Part shown: piece after piece, positions 45,793 to 53,535 of the stretch
How positions within the stretch are numbered: position 1 is the first letter of the stretch
Layout of the letters: each line of letters starts with the position of its first letter
Origin: Streptomyces sp. SAI-135
GTDB lineage: Bacteria > Actinomycetota > Actinomycetes > Streptomycetales > Streptomycetaceae
DNA: 64,000 nucleotides
NCBI RefSeq assembly: GCF_029893805.1
Contig: NZ_JARXYP010000002.1
Location: 5,456,001-5,520,000, forward strand
Direction: 5' to 3'
Position numbers and translations under genes: made by a program
The notes under the pieces: model-generated
Database searches by the model: none
What the model was told of the DNA's origin: nothing
Seen by the model: the letters and a program-made list of their open reading frames with translations, nothing else

Positions 45793-46454
45793 TGCGTATC
45801 GTCCTCGTCGGGCCGCCGGGCGCCGGTAAGGGAACGCAGGCCGCGTTCCTGGCCAAGAACCTGTCGATTCCGCACATCTCCACGGGCGACCTGTTCCGCG
45901 CCAACATCAGCCAGCAGACGGACCTCGGCAAGCTCGCGAAGTCCTACATGGACGCGGGCAACCTGGTTCCGGACGAGGTCACCATCGGGATGGCCAAGGA
46001 CCGCATGGAGCAGCCGGACGCCGTGAACGGCTTCCTGCTCGACGGCTTCCCGCGCAACGTCTCGCAGGCCGAGGCGCTCGACGAGATGCTCCAGACCGAG
46101 GGCATGAAGCTCGACGCGGTGCTGGACCTCGAAGTACCCGAGGAGGAGGTCGTCAAGCGCATCGCCGGCCGCCGCATCTGCCGCAACGACTCGGCGCACG
46201 TCTTCCACGTCTCGTACAAGGCGCCGAAGCAGGACGGCGTCTGTGACGTCTGCGGCGGCGAGCTGTACCAGCGCGACGACGACTCCGAGGAGACGGTCCG
46301 CAAGCGCCTGGAGGTCTACCACACCCAGACCGAGCCGATCATCGACTACTACAAGGCCCAGGGCCTGGTGGTCACGATCTCGGCGCTCGGCAAGGTGGAG
46401 GACGTCACCGGCCGTGCCATGGAGGCGCTCCAGCACGAGGACGACGCCGCCTAG
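45792..46454 (+). CDS. adk: Adenylate kinase
   Basis: Adenylate kinase interconverts ATP + AMP and 2 ADP in the cytoplasm. The 220-residue long-form enzyme has the P-loop GPPGAGKGT (7-15), the DGFPRN motif, and a long LID domain (about 126-163). The LID has CDVC but only one Cys in its first half (ICRND), so it probably lacks the structural zinc of some Gram-positive enzymes. ATG 45792 overlaps the secY stop, so the two are translationally coupled. Confidence 0.97.
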   Translation: MRIVLVGPPGAGKGTQAAFLAKNLSIPHISTGDLFRANISQQTDLGKLAKSYMDAGNLVPDEVTIGMAKDRMEQPDAVNGFLLDGFPRNVSQAEALDEMLQTEGMKLDAVLDLEVPEEEVVKRIAGRRICRNDSAHVFHVSYKAPKQDGVCDVCGGELYQRDDDSEETVRKRLEVYHTQTEPIIDYYKAQGLVVTISALGKVEDVTGRAMEALQHEDDAA

Positions 46455-46472
46455 CGGTTCCTCCGCGTACGT

Positions 46473-46506
46473 CAGCCGCGGTTCCCTTCCGAGGGGGCCG
46501 CGGCTG
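46473..46506 (+). terminator. Hairpin after adk
   Basis: CAGCCGCGG (46473-46481) pairs with CCGCGGCTG (46498-46506) around a 16-base loop, followed by CTGTGTGG. Probably a terminator, with the map promoter just after it. Confidence 0.6.
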
Positions 46507-46568
46507 CTGTGTGGGTGCACGTATCGTTGAAGGCGCCCGTCCCTCTTCCCTCGAAAGGCTTCCGCCGC

Positions 46569-47405
46569 ATGGTGCAGATCAAGACCCCCGAGCAGATCGC
46601 CAAGATGCGCGAGGCGGGGCTGGTCGTCGCCGCCATCCACGCGGCGACCCGAGAGGCCGCGGTGCCCGGGGCCACGACCAGGGATCTCGACCAGGTCGCG
46701 CGCAAGGTGCTCGCGGAGCACGACGCGAAGCCGAACTTCCTGGGCTACGGCGGCTTTCCGGCGACGATCTGCACCTCGGTGAACGAGGTCGTCGTCCACG
46801 GCATCCCGTCCGACGAGGTCGTCCTCAAGGACGGCGACATCATCTCCATCGACTGCGGCGCGATCATCGACGGCTGGCACGGGGACGCGGCCTACACCGC
46901 GTTCGTGGGCTCGGGCCACGCTCCGGAGCTGATCGAGCTCTCGCGGGTGACCGAGGAGTCCATGTGGGCCGGCATCGCGGCGATGAAGCAGGGCAACCGG
47001 CTCGTCGACGTCTCCCGGGCCATCGAGACGTACATCCGCCGCCAGCCGAAGCCGGGCGGCGGCCGCTACGGGATCATCGAGGACTACGGCGGCCACGGCA
47101 TCGGCACCGAGATGCACATGGACCCGCACCTGCTGAACTACGTCGACCGGCGCCGGGGGAAGGGGCCGAAGCTGGTCACCGGGTTCTGCCTGGCGATCGA
47201 GCCGATGGTGTCCCTGGGCACGCCCAGGACGGAGGTCCTGTCGGACGACTGGACGGTCATCACGACGGACGGCACGTGGTCGTCCCACTGGGAGCACTCG
47301 GTCGCCCTGACGGAGGAAGGTCCGCTGGTGCTCACGGCTCCCGACGGGGGCAAGGCGAAGCTCGCGGAGCACGGGATCGTCGCGGCTCCGGATCCGTTGG
47401 GCTAG
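46569..47405 (+). CDS. map: Methionine aminopeptidase, type I
   Basis: This enzyme removes the initiator methionine from new proteins. It has 278 residues from ATG 46569 (weak GAAAGG upstream). The dinuclear metal site is complete: Asp95, Asp106, His176, Glu211 and Glu242, with the GGHGIG and IEPMVS motifs. It is a single-domain type Ia enzyme without an N-terminal zinc finger, slightly longer than the E. coli form. The secY-adk-map order is the common one. Confidence 0.96.
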   Translation: MVQIKTPEQIAKMREAGLVVAAIHAATREAAVPGATTRDLDQVARKVLAEHDAKPNFLGYGGFPATICTSVNEVVVHGIPSDEVVLKDGDIISIDCGAIIDGWHGDAAYTAFVGSGHAPELIELSRVTEESMWAGIAAMKQGNRLVDVSRAIETYIRRQPKPGGGRYGIIEDYGGHGIGTEMHMDPHLLNYVDRRRGKGPKLVTGFCLAIEPMVSLGTPRTEVLSDDWTVITTDGTWSSHWEHSVALTEEGPLVLTAPDGGKAKLAEHGIVAAPDPLG

Positions 47406-47423
47406 CTCGATCGCCCGTCCGCG

Positions 47424-47470
47424 GGCCGTACGTGGCGGTCGCGCAGTTCCCCGCGCCCCCGTGGGGGCGC
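47424..47470 (+). repeat. Intergenic repeat element with terminal hairpin, copy 1
   Basis: The block GGTCGCGCAGTTCCCCGCGC (47437-47456) is followed by a GCGCCCCC-GT-GGGGGCGC hairpin (47453-47470). The same block occurs at 50235-50254. I know this short sequence as a very common intergenic element in Streptomyces. The hairpin may end map transcription. Confidence 0.7.
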
Positions 47471-47504
47471 TTAAGGATCTCCGGGCTGGGGCATCCTTTC
47501 TCGA

Positions 47505-47534
47505 TTCGTCTTTCTGGGTGCGCTGACGTAGACT
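47505..47534 (+). promoter_or_regulatory. infA promoter candidate
   Basis: TAGACT (47529-47534) is a strong -10. The -35 at 18 bases, TTCGTC (47505-47510), is weak. The leader would be about 75-80 bases. Confidence 0.45.
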
Positions 47535-47614
47535 GACTCGTCGGCTCTCGTGCACCCGCATGTCTTCATGCGCTGGCGGGAGTCGATCAAGGTAGTCGAT
47601 TCGAAGGGCGAAGC

Positions 47615-47836
47615 GTGGCCAAGAAGCAAGGTGCCATCGAGATCGAGGGCACTGTCGTCGAGTCTCTTCCGAACGCCATGTTCAAGGTCGAGCTCCAGAA
47701 CGGCCACCAGGTCCTGGCTCACATCAGCGGCAAGATGCGTATGCACTACATCCGTATCCTCCCTGACGACCGGGTCGTGGTGGAGCTGTCTCCGTACGAC
47801 CTCACGCGTGGCCGGATCGTCTACCGGTACAAGTAG
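47615..47836 (+). CDS. infA: Translation initiation factor IF-1
   Basis: IF-1 is an OB-fold protein that closes the A site during initiation. It has 73 residues, starting at GTG 47615 (MAKKQGAIEIEGTVVESLPN). HISGKMRMHYIRILPDDRV is the RNA-binding face. First gene of the alpha operon (infA-rpmJ-rpsM-rpsK-rpoA-rplQ). Confidence 0.97.
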   Translation: MAKKQGAIEIEGTVVESLPNAMFKVELQNGHQVLAHISGKMRMHYIRILPDDRVVVELSPYDLTRGRIVYRYK

Positions 47837-47865
47837 ATCCCTCTGACTCGGAGAACCTCGATCCC

Positions 47866-47979
47866 ATGAAGGTCAAGCCGAGCGTCAAGAAGATCTGCGA
47901 CAAGTGCAGGGTGATCCGCCGTCACGGTCGGGTCATGGTCATTTGCGAGAACCCGCGCCACAAGCAGCGCCAGGGCTGA
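47866..47979 (+). CDS. rpmJ: 50S ribosomal protein L36
   Basis: This is a 37-residue zinc-binding ribosomal protein, easily missed because of its size. It reads MKVKPSVKKICDKCRVIRRH and ends NPRHKQRQG. Zinc ligands are Cys11, Cys14, Cys27 and His32. It lies 29 bases after infA, with a modest GGAGAA site upstream. This is the zinc-containing form; a zinc-free paralogue may exist elsewhere. Confidence 0.96.
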   Translation: MKVKPSVKKICDKCRVIRRHGRVMVICENPRHKQRQG

Positions 47980-48166
47980 CGCACGACCGAACCCTCTGCT
48001 CTCGCAGGGATTCGCGCGACGCAAGCTGAATATGTTCATACGCAGGACCCAGGCGTACTCCGCCTGACACCCCCGGTTCGGAGGCCGGGGACCCAGTTCG
48101 TACCTGGTACGGCGGCTGGGAGCCGGTTCTGCGGAAGACCTCCGAAGATCACCAGGAGCCATTGAA
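47980..48166 (+). other. rpmJ-rpsM spacer
   Basis: This 187-base non-coding spacer has one clear hairpin, CCCCGG / CCGGGG at 48071-48090. ACCAGGAGCC before the GTG of rpsM is the ribosome site. No sure promoter. Confidence 0.4.
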
Positions 48167-48547
48167 GTGGCACGCGTTTCCGGTGTTGACATCCCGCGCG
48201 AAAAGCGCGTGGAGGTCGCCCTGACCTACGTGTTCGGCATCGGCCGGACCCTTTCGCAGAAGACGCTGGCCGAGACCGGCGTCAACCCGAACACCCGCGT
48301 TCGCGACCTCTCCGAGGAGGAGCTCGTCGCGATTCGTGAGTACGTCGACAACAACCTCAAGACCGAGGGTGACCTCCGTCGCGAGATCCAGGCCGACATC
48401 CGCCGCAAGGTCGAGATCGGCTGCTACCAGGGTCTGCGCCACCGCCGTGGACTGCCCGTCCGTGGTCAGCGCACCAGCACGAACGCTCGTACCCGCAAGG
48501 GCCCGCGTCGCGCCATCGCCGGCAAGAAGAAGCCGGGCAAGAAGTAG
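48167..48547 (+). CDS. rpsM: 30S ribosomal protein S13
   Basis: S13 is in the 30S head and contacts P-site tRNA and L5. The 126-residue protein starts at GTG 48167 (MARVSGVDIPREKRVEVALT). It has GLRHRRGLPVRGQRTSTNAR and a Lys-rich tail that reaches the tRNA. Confidence 0.98.
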   Translation: MARVSGVDIPREKRVEVALTYVFGIGRTLSQKTLAETGVNPNTRVRDLSEEELVAIREYVDNNLKTEGDLRREIQADIRRKVEIGCYQGLRHRRGLPVRGQRTSTNARTRKGPRRAIAGKKKPGKK

Positions 48548-48617
48548 TCCTCAGCGGACCACGCTTCATCAGCGGTCTTCGCTGTAGGACCGACCACCTC
48601 CCCGTAGGAGTTTGTAG

Positions 48618-49022
48618 ATGCCCCCCAAGGGTCGTCAGGGCGCTGCCAAGAAGGTGCGCCGCAAGGAAAAGAAGAACGTCGCTCACGGGCACGCCCACAT
48701 CAAGAGCACGTTCAACAACACGATCGTCTCGATCACGGACCCCTCGGGCAACGTGATCTCCTGGGCCTCCGCCGGCCACGTCGGCTTCAAGGGCTCGCGC
48801 AAGTCCACCCCCTTCGCCGCGCAGATGGCCGCCGAGTCGGCCGCCCGTCGCGCGCAGGAGCACGGCATGCGCAAGGTGGACGTGTTCGTCAAGGGTCCCG
48901 GCTCCGGCCGTGAGACCGCGATCCGCTCCCTCCAGGCCACCGGCCTCGAGGTCGGTTCGATCCAGGACGTCACGCCCACGCCGCACAACGGCTGCCGTCC
49001 GCCCAAGCGCCGCCGCGTCTGA
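48618..49022 (+). CDS. rpsK: 30S ribosomal protein S11
   Basis: S11 lies on the 30S platform near the mRNA exit. The 134-residue protein has GHAHIKSTFNNTIVSITDPS and ends GCRPPKRRRV. Unlike in many bacteria, rpsD does not follow; rpoA is next, after a hairpin. Confidence 0.98.
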   Translation: MPPKGRQGAAKKVRRKEKKNVAHGHAHIKSTFNNTIVSITDPSGNVISWASAGHVGFKGSRKSTPFAAQMAAESAARRAQEHGMRKVDVFVKGPGSGRETAIRSLQATGLEVGSIQDVTPTPHNGCRPPKRRRV

Positions 49023-49044
49023 GGCTCGGTTGTCTTGAGGTTGC

Positions 49045-49076
49045 GGGCGGTACGGCTCTTCGGGGCCGTGCCGCCC
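49045..49076 (+). terminator. Hairpin between rpsK and rpoA
   Basis: GGGCGGTACGGC (49045-49056) pairs with GCCGTGCCGCCC (49065-49076), one G-T pair, loop of eight. No U run. It may be an attenuator or processing site upstream of rpoA. Confidence 0.6.
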
Positions 49077-49166
49077 GTACCCTTGCAGTACCCGTCCCTT
49101 TTGCCGGGGGCGGTTCCGTCGGGCGTCAAATAGCGGGCGTCCACGAAAGAAGGATCTGATCCACAC

Positions 49167-50189
49167 ATGCTGATCGCTCAGCGTCCCTCGTTGACCGAAG
49201 AGGTCGTCGACGAATTCCGCTCCCGGTTCGTGATCGAGCCGCTGGAGCCGGGCTTCGGCTACACCCTCGGCAACTCCCTGCGTCGTACGCTCCTCTCCTC
49301 GATCCCGGGTGCGGCGGTCACGTCCATCCGCATCGACGGCGTCCTGCACGAGTTCACCACCGTGCCGGGTGTCAAGGAGGACGTCACCGACCTGATCCTC
49401 AACATCAAGCAGCTGGTCGTCTCCTCGGAGCACGACGAGCCGGTCGTGATGTACCTGCGCAAGCAGGGCCCGGGTCTGGTCACCGCCGCCGACATCGCGC
49501 CCCCGGCCGGTGTCGAGGTGCACAACCCCGACCTCGTCCTCGCCACGCTCAACGGCAAGGGCAAGCTGGAGATGGAGCTCACGGTCGAGCGTGGCCGCGG
49601 TTACGTCTCCGCCGTGCAGAACAAGCAGGTGGGCCAGGAGATCGGCCGTATCCCGGTCGACTCCATCTACAGCCCGGTGCTCAAGGTCACGTACAAGGTC
49701 GAGGCGACCCGTGTCGAGCAGCGCACCGACTTCGACAAGCTGATCGTCGACGTCGAGACCAAGCAGGCGATGCGTCCCCGTGACGCCATGGCCTCCGCCG
49801 GCAAGACCCTGGTCGAGCTGTTCGGTCTCGCCCGCGAGCTGAACATCGACGCCGAGGGCATCGACATGGGCCCGTCCCCCACGGACGCCGCCCTGGCCGC
49901 CGACCTGGCGCTGCCGATCGAGGAGCTGGAGCTCACGGTCCGCTCCTACAACTGCCTCAAGCGTGAGGGCATCCACTCCGTGGGTGAGCTCGTGGCGCGC
50001 TCCGAGGCCGACCTGCTGGACATCCGCAACTTCGGTGCGAAGTCCATCGACGAGGTCAAGGCGAAGCTGGCCGGCATGGGCCTGGCCCTCAAGGACAGCC
50101 CGCCCGGATTCGACCCGACCGCCGCCGCGGACGCCTTCGGCGCGGACGACGACGCGGACGCCGGGTTCGTCGAGACCGAGCAGTACTGA
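49167..50189 (+). CDS. rpoA: DNA-directed RNA polymerase subunit alpha
   Basis: The alpha subunit dimerises to start RNA polymerase assembly, and its C-terminal domain binds promoter UP elements and activators. The 340-residue protein has the N-terminal domain (about 1-230) with GYTLGNSLRRTLLSSIPGAA, a linker, and the C-terminal domain (about 250-315) with SYNCLKREGIHSVGELVARS and NFGAKSIDEVKAKL. An acidic tail rich in Asp and Ala ends the protein. ATG 49167. Confidence 0.98.
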   Translation: MLIAQRPSLTEEVVDEFRSRFVIEPLEPGFGYTLGNSLRRTLLSSIPGAAVTSIRIDGVLHEFTTVPGVKEDVTDLILNIKQLVVSSEHDEPVVMYLRKQGPGLVTAADIAPPAGVEVHNPDLVLATLNGKGKLEMELTVERGRGYVSAVQNKQVGQEIGRIPVDSIYSPVLKVTYKVEATRVEQRTDFDKLIVDVETKQAMRPRDAMASAGKTLVELFGLARELNIDAEGIDMGPSPTDAALAADLALPIEELELTVRSYNCLKREGIHSVGELVARSEADLLDIRNFGAKSIDEVKAKLAGMGLALKDSPPGFDPTAAADAFGADDDADAGFVETEQY

Positions 50190-50220
50190 GCTCGGGACCG
50201 ACTGCCGGACCTTGGCTGCG

Positions 50221-50270
50221 GGGCCGTTGTGGCTGGTCGCGCAGTTCCCCGCGCCCCCTTGGGGCGCGGG
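50221..50270 (+). repeat. Intergenic repeat element with terminal hairpin, copy 2
   Basis: The block GGTCGCGCAGTTCCCCGCGC (50235-50254) is identical to that at 47437-47456. A CCCGCGCCCC / GGGGCGCGGG hairpin (50248-50270) closes it. It sits between rpoA and rplQ, so it lies inside the operon. Confidence 0.7.
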
Positions 50271-50350
50271 TCTCCGACGAGCAAACCCGCTCGCTCGGAT
50301 ACTGACCTCGGTACCTGATACGGCCGGGGCAGACATCTAGGAGATACACC

Positions 50351-50860
50351 ATGCCGAAGCCCACCAAGGGTGCCCGTCTGGGCGGCAGTGCCGCGCACGA
50401 GAAGCTGCTGCTCGCGAACCTCGCGAAGAGCCTCTTCGAGCACGGCCGCATCACCACCACCGAGGCGAAGGCGCGCAAGCTGCGTCCGTACGCCGAGCGT
50501 CTGGTCACCAAGGCCAAGAAGGGCGACCTTCACAACCGCCGTCAGGTGCTCCAGGTGATCACGGACAAGAGCGTCGTCCACACGCTCTTCACCGAGATCG
50601 GCCCGCGCTACGAGAACCGTCCCGGTGGCTACACCCGCATCACCAAGATCGGTAACCGCCGTGGCGACAACGCGCCCATGGCTGTCATCGAGCTGGTCGA
50701 GGCGCTGACGGTCGCGCAGCAGGCGACGGGTGAGGCCGAGGCCGCCACCAAGCGTGCCGCCAAGGACGCCGAGGCCGCTCCGGCTGCCGAGGAGACCAAG
50801 GTCGACACGACCAAGGCCGCCGAGACCGAGGACGCCGCCGAGGAGTCCAAGGACGCCTGA
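50351..50860 (+). CDS. rplQ: 50S ribosomal protein L17
   Basis: L17 lies at the tunnel exit side of the 50S subunit. It has the normal domain MPKPTKGARLGGSAAHEKLL to GDNAPMAVIELVE (about 1-118), followed by an Ala/Glu/Lys-rich tail of about 50 residues, giving 169 instead of the usual 115-130. The tail is common in actinobacteria and probably disordered. Confidence 0.97.
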   Translation: MPKPTKGARLGGSAAHEKLLLANLAKSLFEHGRITTTEAKARKLRPYAERLVTKAKKGDLHNRRQVLQVITDKSVVHTLFTEIGPRYENRPGGYTRITKIGNRRGDNAPMAVIELVEALTVAQQATGEAEAATKRAAKDAEAAPAAEETKVDTTKAAETEDAAEESKDA

Positions 50861-50876
50861 CGCTTCCGCGTACGTG

Positions 50877-50909
50877 ACGGGCTCGCCCCCTGGGGGGCGG
50901 GCCCGTTTC
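50877..50909 (+). terminator. Terminator after rplQ
   Basis: ACGGGCTCGCCCC pairs with GGGGCGGGCCCGT (one mismatch), followed by TTCG. Ends the alpha operon. Confidence 0.75.
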
Positions 50910-51013
50910 GCGTTGTCACGGGGAAACCACAGGGCAACCTCACAGCGGGCTCATGGGTCATCCATACGGCGTCACCGCTCCGGTGCGCCCGATATCCGAC
51001 TTACGGGGGTCCC

Positions 51014-52435
51014 ATGACGTCTCTCGCCGCAGTGCGGCGCACCCTCTCCGCGTTCGCACTGGCCGCCCTGGCCGGTACGGCACTCGCCGTTCCCGCCAGT
51101 GCCGAGGAGGAGCCGCTGGCGGTGTCCGTCACCGGCCCCGACAGCGTGAACCTCTCGCTGCAGCCGGAGCCCGGTGAGCCGGGCGAGCCGGGTGAGCCGC
51201 AGATCGAGCTCGGACTGCGGGCGCCCGGCGAGCCGGTGCCGGACGAGAACGGAGTCATCTATCCGATCCATCAGGGCGACTACACGGTCACGGTGGACGC
51301 GAGCTCCCTGGCCGGTGTCGCCGCCGTCGACTTCTCCCGCCTCGGCGGGTGGCGGGGCTGCACCGTCGACGGACTGGTCGCGACCTGCAGTGACTACGAA
51401 ATCTACGCCGGCGAGGACTACAACGAACTGGGCGGCATCCGACTCGACGTGACCGACGAGAGTGCCGCCGGCGACTTCGGCACCATCGAGGTCACGGCCG
51501 CGGGAGAGGGCCTGGCCTTCACCGGGCACACGGTGGACGTCCTGGTCGGCGGCCCCGAGCTGCAGATGAAACAACTGGCCGAGCCCGAGGGCTTCAAGGC
51601 CGGCGACACCTTCCAGGCGCCGCTGAGCTTCCGCAACGTCGGCGGGCTGGGCGGCAAGGGTGTGGTGCTGCGGATGTACGGCAGCCGGGGCCTTTCCTTC
51701 CCCAGCACCTACGGGAACTGCTGGTACGACCCGCGCGACCCCGACGAACTGTTCGGGAGCTCCAAGGCCCTGTGCGTCTTCGACGAGGAGTTCGCGGCCC
51801 AGGCGGCCTACGGACTCAGCGCTCCCTTCCCGGTCGAGACGGCCGGTTTCGCCCTCTACGACGTGATGTCCTACTCCTTCAGCGCGGTGCCCGCCGACCA
51901 GGTGGCGGACCTGCTGGCCGAAGGCGACTACCGGGCCGGGACCGGGCCGGAGCTGGGACTGGTGCGGCTGCCCGACGCCGACCCGGCGGGCTACAGCCGA
52001 TTCGCGGAGATGGACTTCCCGACGAAGAACACCTTCGACCTCGACCTGACCGGTGAGCGGCTGCGGGCCCGCAAGGGCGAGACGGTGTCGGTGGACGTCG
52101 GCTTCGCCAACCACGGCCCCGCGTGGCTGGCCCTGCTGCGCTCCGGCGGCGAGCCGATCTCCTTCTGGGTCGACCTTCCCCCGGGCACCACGGTCACCAC
52201 GGCTCCGGAGAGCTGCCGGGCCGCCGGCTGGGAGGGTGCCGAGGGCGACTACCTCTGCTCCATCAACACGCCGATCCTGGAGGACGCGTCCCGGACCTAC
52301 ACCTTCGGCCTCCGCGTCGACGAGGTGATCCGGAACGCCACGGGCCGGGCGTTCTTCACGTACACCATGCCGAACGAGGGCAACCCGGCGAACGACTCCG
52401 GCGACATCGTGCTGAACCCGCGAGGTCGGCTCTGA
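51014..52435 (+). CDS. Secreted cell-surface-like protein of unknown function
   Basis: This 473-residue exported protein has a signal peptide (about 1-31, cut after ASA). A short GEPGEPGEP repeat (about residues 55-63) is followed by beta-rich regions. The GDTFQAPLSFRNVGGLGGKG segment (about 197-216) and the KGETVSVDVGFANHGPAWLA segment (about 355-375) look like CARDB/DUF11-type adhesive modules. Cys pairs, for example in CTVDGLVATC, could form disulfides. There is no LPXTG anchor or lipobox, so it is probably released. It stands alone between two strong terminators. Confidence 0.75.
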   Translation: MTSLAAVRRTLSAFALAALAGTALAVPASAEEEPLAVSVTGPDSVNLSLQPEPGEPGEPGEPQIELGLRAPGEPVPDENGVIYPIHQGDYTVTVDASSLAGVAAVDFSRLGGWRGCTVDGLVATCSDYEIYAGEDYNELGGIRLDVTDESAAGDFGTIEVTAAGEGLAFTGHTVDVLVGGPELQMKQLAEPEGFKAGDTFQAPLSFRNVGGLGGKGVVLRMYGSRGLSFPSTYGNCWYDPRDPDELFGSSKALCVFDEEFAAQAAYGLSAPFPVETAGFALYDVMSYSFSAVPADQVADLLAEGDYRAGTGPELGLVRLPDADPAGYSRFAEMDFPTKNTFDLDLTGERLRARKGETVSVDVGFANHGPAWLALLRSGGEPISFWVDLPPGTTVTTAPESCRAAGWEGAEGDYLCSINTPILEDASRTYTFGLRVDEVIRNATGRAFFTYTMPNEGNPANDSGDIVLNPRGRL

Positions 52436-52447
52436 TCGACGGCAGTG

Positions 52448-52476
52448 CGGGCCCGCCCCTCGGGGCGGGCCCGTTT
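52448..52476 (+). terminator. Terminator of the secreted-protein gene
   Basis: CGGGCCCGCCCC (52448-52459) pairs perfectly with GGGGCGGGCCCG (52462-52473), loop TC, then TTT. Confidence 0.85.
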
Positions 52477-52499
52477 CGCGTTCCTGAGAGGATCGGGGA

Positions 52500-53354
52500 G
52501 TGAGCGACGAAGTACAGCCCGGTTACGTCCGTGTCCGCCTCGACCTCTCCTACGACGGGACCGACTTCTCCGGGTGGGCCAAGCAGGCCGGGGGACGGCG
52601 GACCGTGCAGGGCGAGATCGAGGACGCGCTGCGGACGGTGACGCGGTCGGGCGATGTGACGTACGAACTGACGGTGGCCGGACGCACCGATGCCGGGGTG
52701 CACGCCCGGGGCCAGGTGGCGCATGTGGACCTGCCCCAGGCGCTGTGGGAGGAGCACCGGGAGAAGCTGCTGAAGCGGCTGGCGGGCCGGCTGTCCAAGG
52801 ATGTGCGGGTGTGGTCGCTGCGGGAGGCACCGGCCGGGTTCAACGCGCGCTTCTCCGCGATCTGGCGGCGGTACGCCTATCGCGTCACCGACAACCCCGG
52901 GGGCGTCGACCCGCTCCTGCGCGGGCACGTCCTGTGGCACGACTGGCCGCTGGACGTCGACGCCATGAACGAGGCGGCGGCACGGCTGCTGGGGGAGCAC
53001 GACTTCGCCGCGTACTGCAAGCGGCGTGAGGGCGCGACGACCATCCGCACGCTCCAGGAGCTGAGCCTGGTGCGGGACGAGGACGGGATCATCACCGCCA
53101 CGGTGCGGGCCGACGCCTTCTGCCACAACATGGTGCGCTCGCTGATCGGGGCGCTCTTGTTCGTGGGGGACGGGCACCGGGGGCCGGACTGGCCGGGCAA
53201 GGTGCTGGCCGCCGGCGTACGGGACTCGGCCGTGCATGTCGTACGGCCGCACGGGCTGACGCTGGAGGAGGTCGGGTACCCGGCCGACGCGTTGCTGGCG
53301 GCCCGGAACAAGGAGGCACGGAACCGGCGGTCCTTGCCCGTGGTCGACTGCTGA
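52500..53354 (+). CDS. truA: tRNA pseudouridine(38-40) synthase
   Basis: TruA converts U38-U40 in the anticodon arm of tRNAs to pseudouridine. The 284-residue enzyme starts at GTG 52500 behind GGGGA. The catalytic Asp is Asp64 in GRTDAGVHARGQVAH. YDGTDFSGWAKQ and NARFSAIWRRYAYRV are further family motifs. Normal length for actinobacteria. truA after rplQ is the common order; here one secreted-protein gene is inserted between them. Confidence 0.96.
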   Translation: MSDEVQPGYVRVRLDLSYDGTDFSGWAKQAGGRRTVQGEIEDALRTVTRSGDVTYELTVAGRTDAGVHARGQVAHVDLPQALWEEHREKLLKRLAGRLSKDVRVWSLREAPAGFNARFSAIWRRYAYRVTDNPGGVDPLLRGHVLWHDWPLDVDAMNEAAARLLGEHDFAAYCKRREGATTIRTLQELSLVRDEDGIITATVRADAFCHNMVRSLIGALLFVGDGHRGPDWPGKVLAAGVRDSAVHVVRPHGLTLEEVGYPADALLAARNKEARNRRSLPVVDC

Positions 53355-53418
53355 CGCGACTGTGAAATGTCTCTGGTACCCCTGTGACCCGTGATGAAAC
53401 CCTCACTTAACAAGAAAG

Positions 53419-53449
53419 TTGAGACGTAAAGCGAGAAGACGGTTATGCT
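53419..53449 (+). promoter_or_regulatory. Promoter of the polysaccharide gene block
   Basis: TTGAGA (53419-53424) and TATGCT (53444-53449), 19 bases apart (18 if TTATGC is used), in a clearly AT-richer stretch. A leader of about 80 bases follows. Confidence 0.55.
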
Positions 53450-53535
53450 TTCGCGGTCCGGCCGGAAGTTCGATTTATGGGGATGGCCGAACATTCGGGT
53501 GGGGTAGTCAGGGCCGGGCGGCCCTGGGGGGTTTG

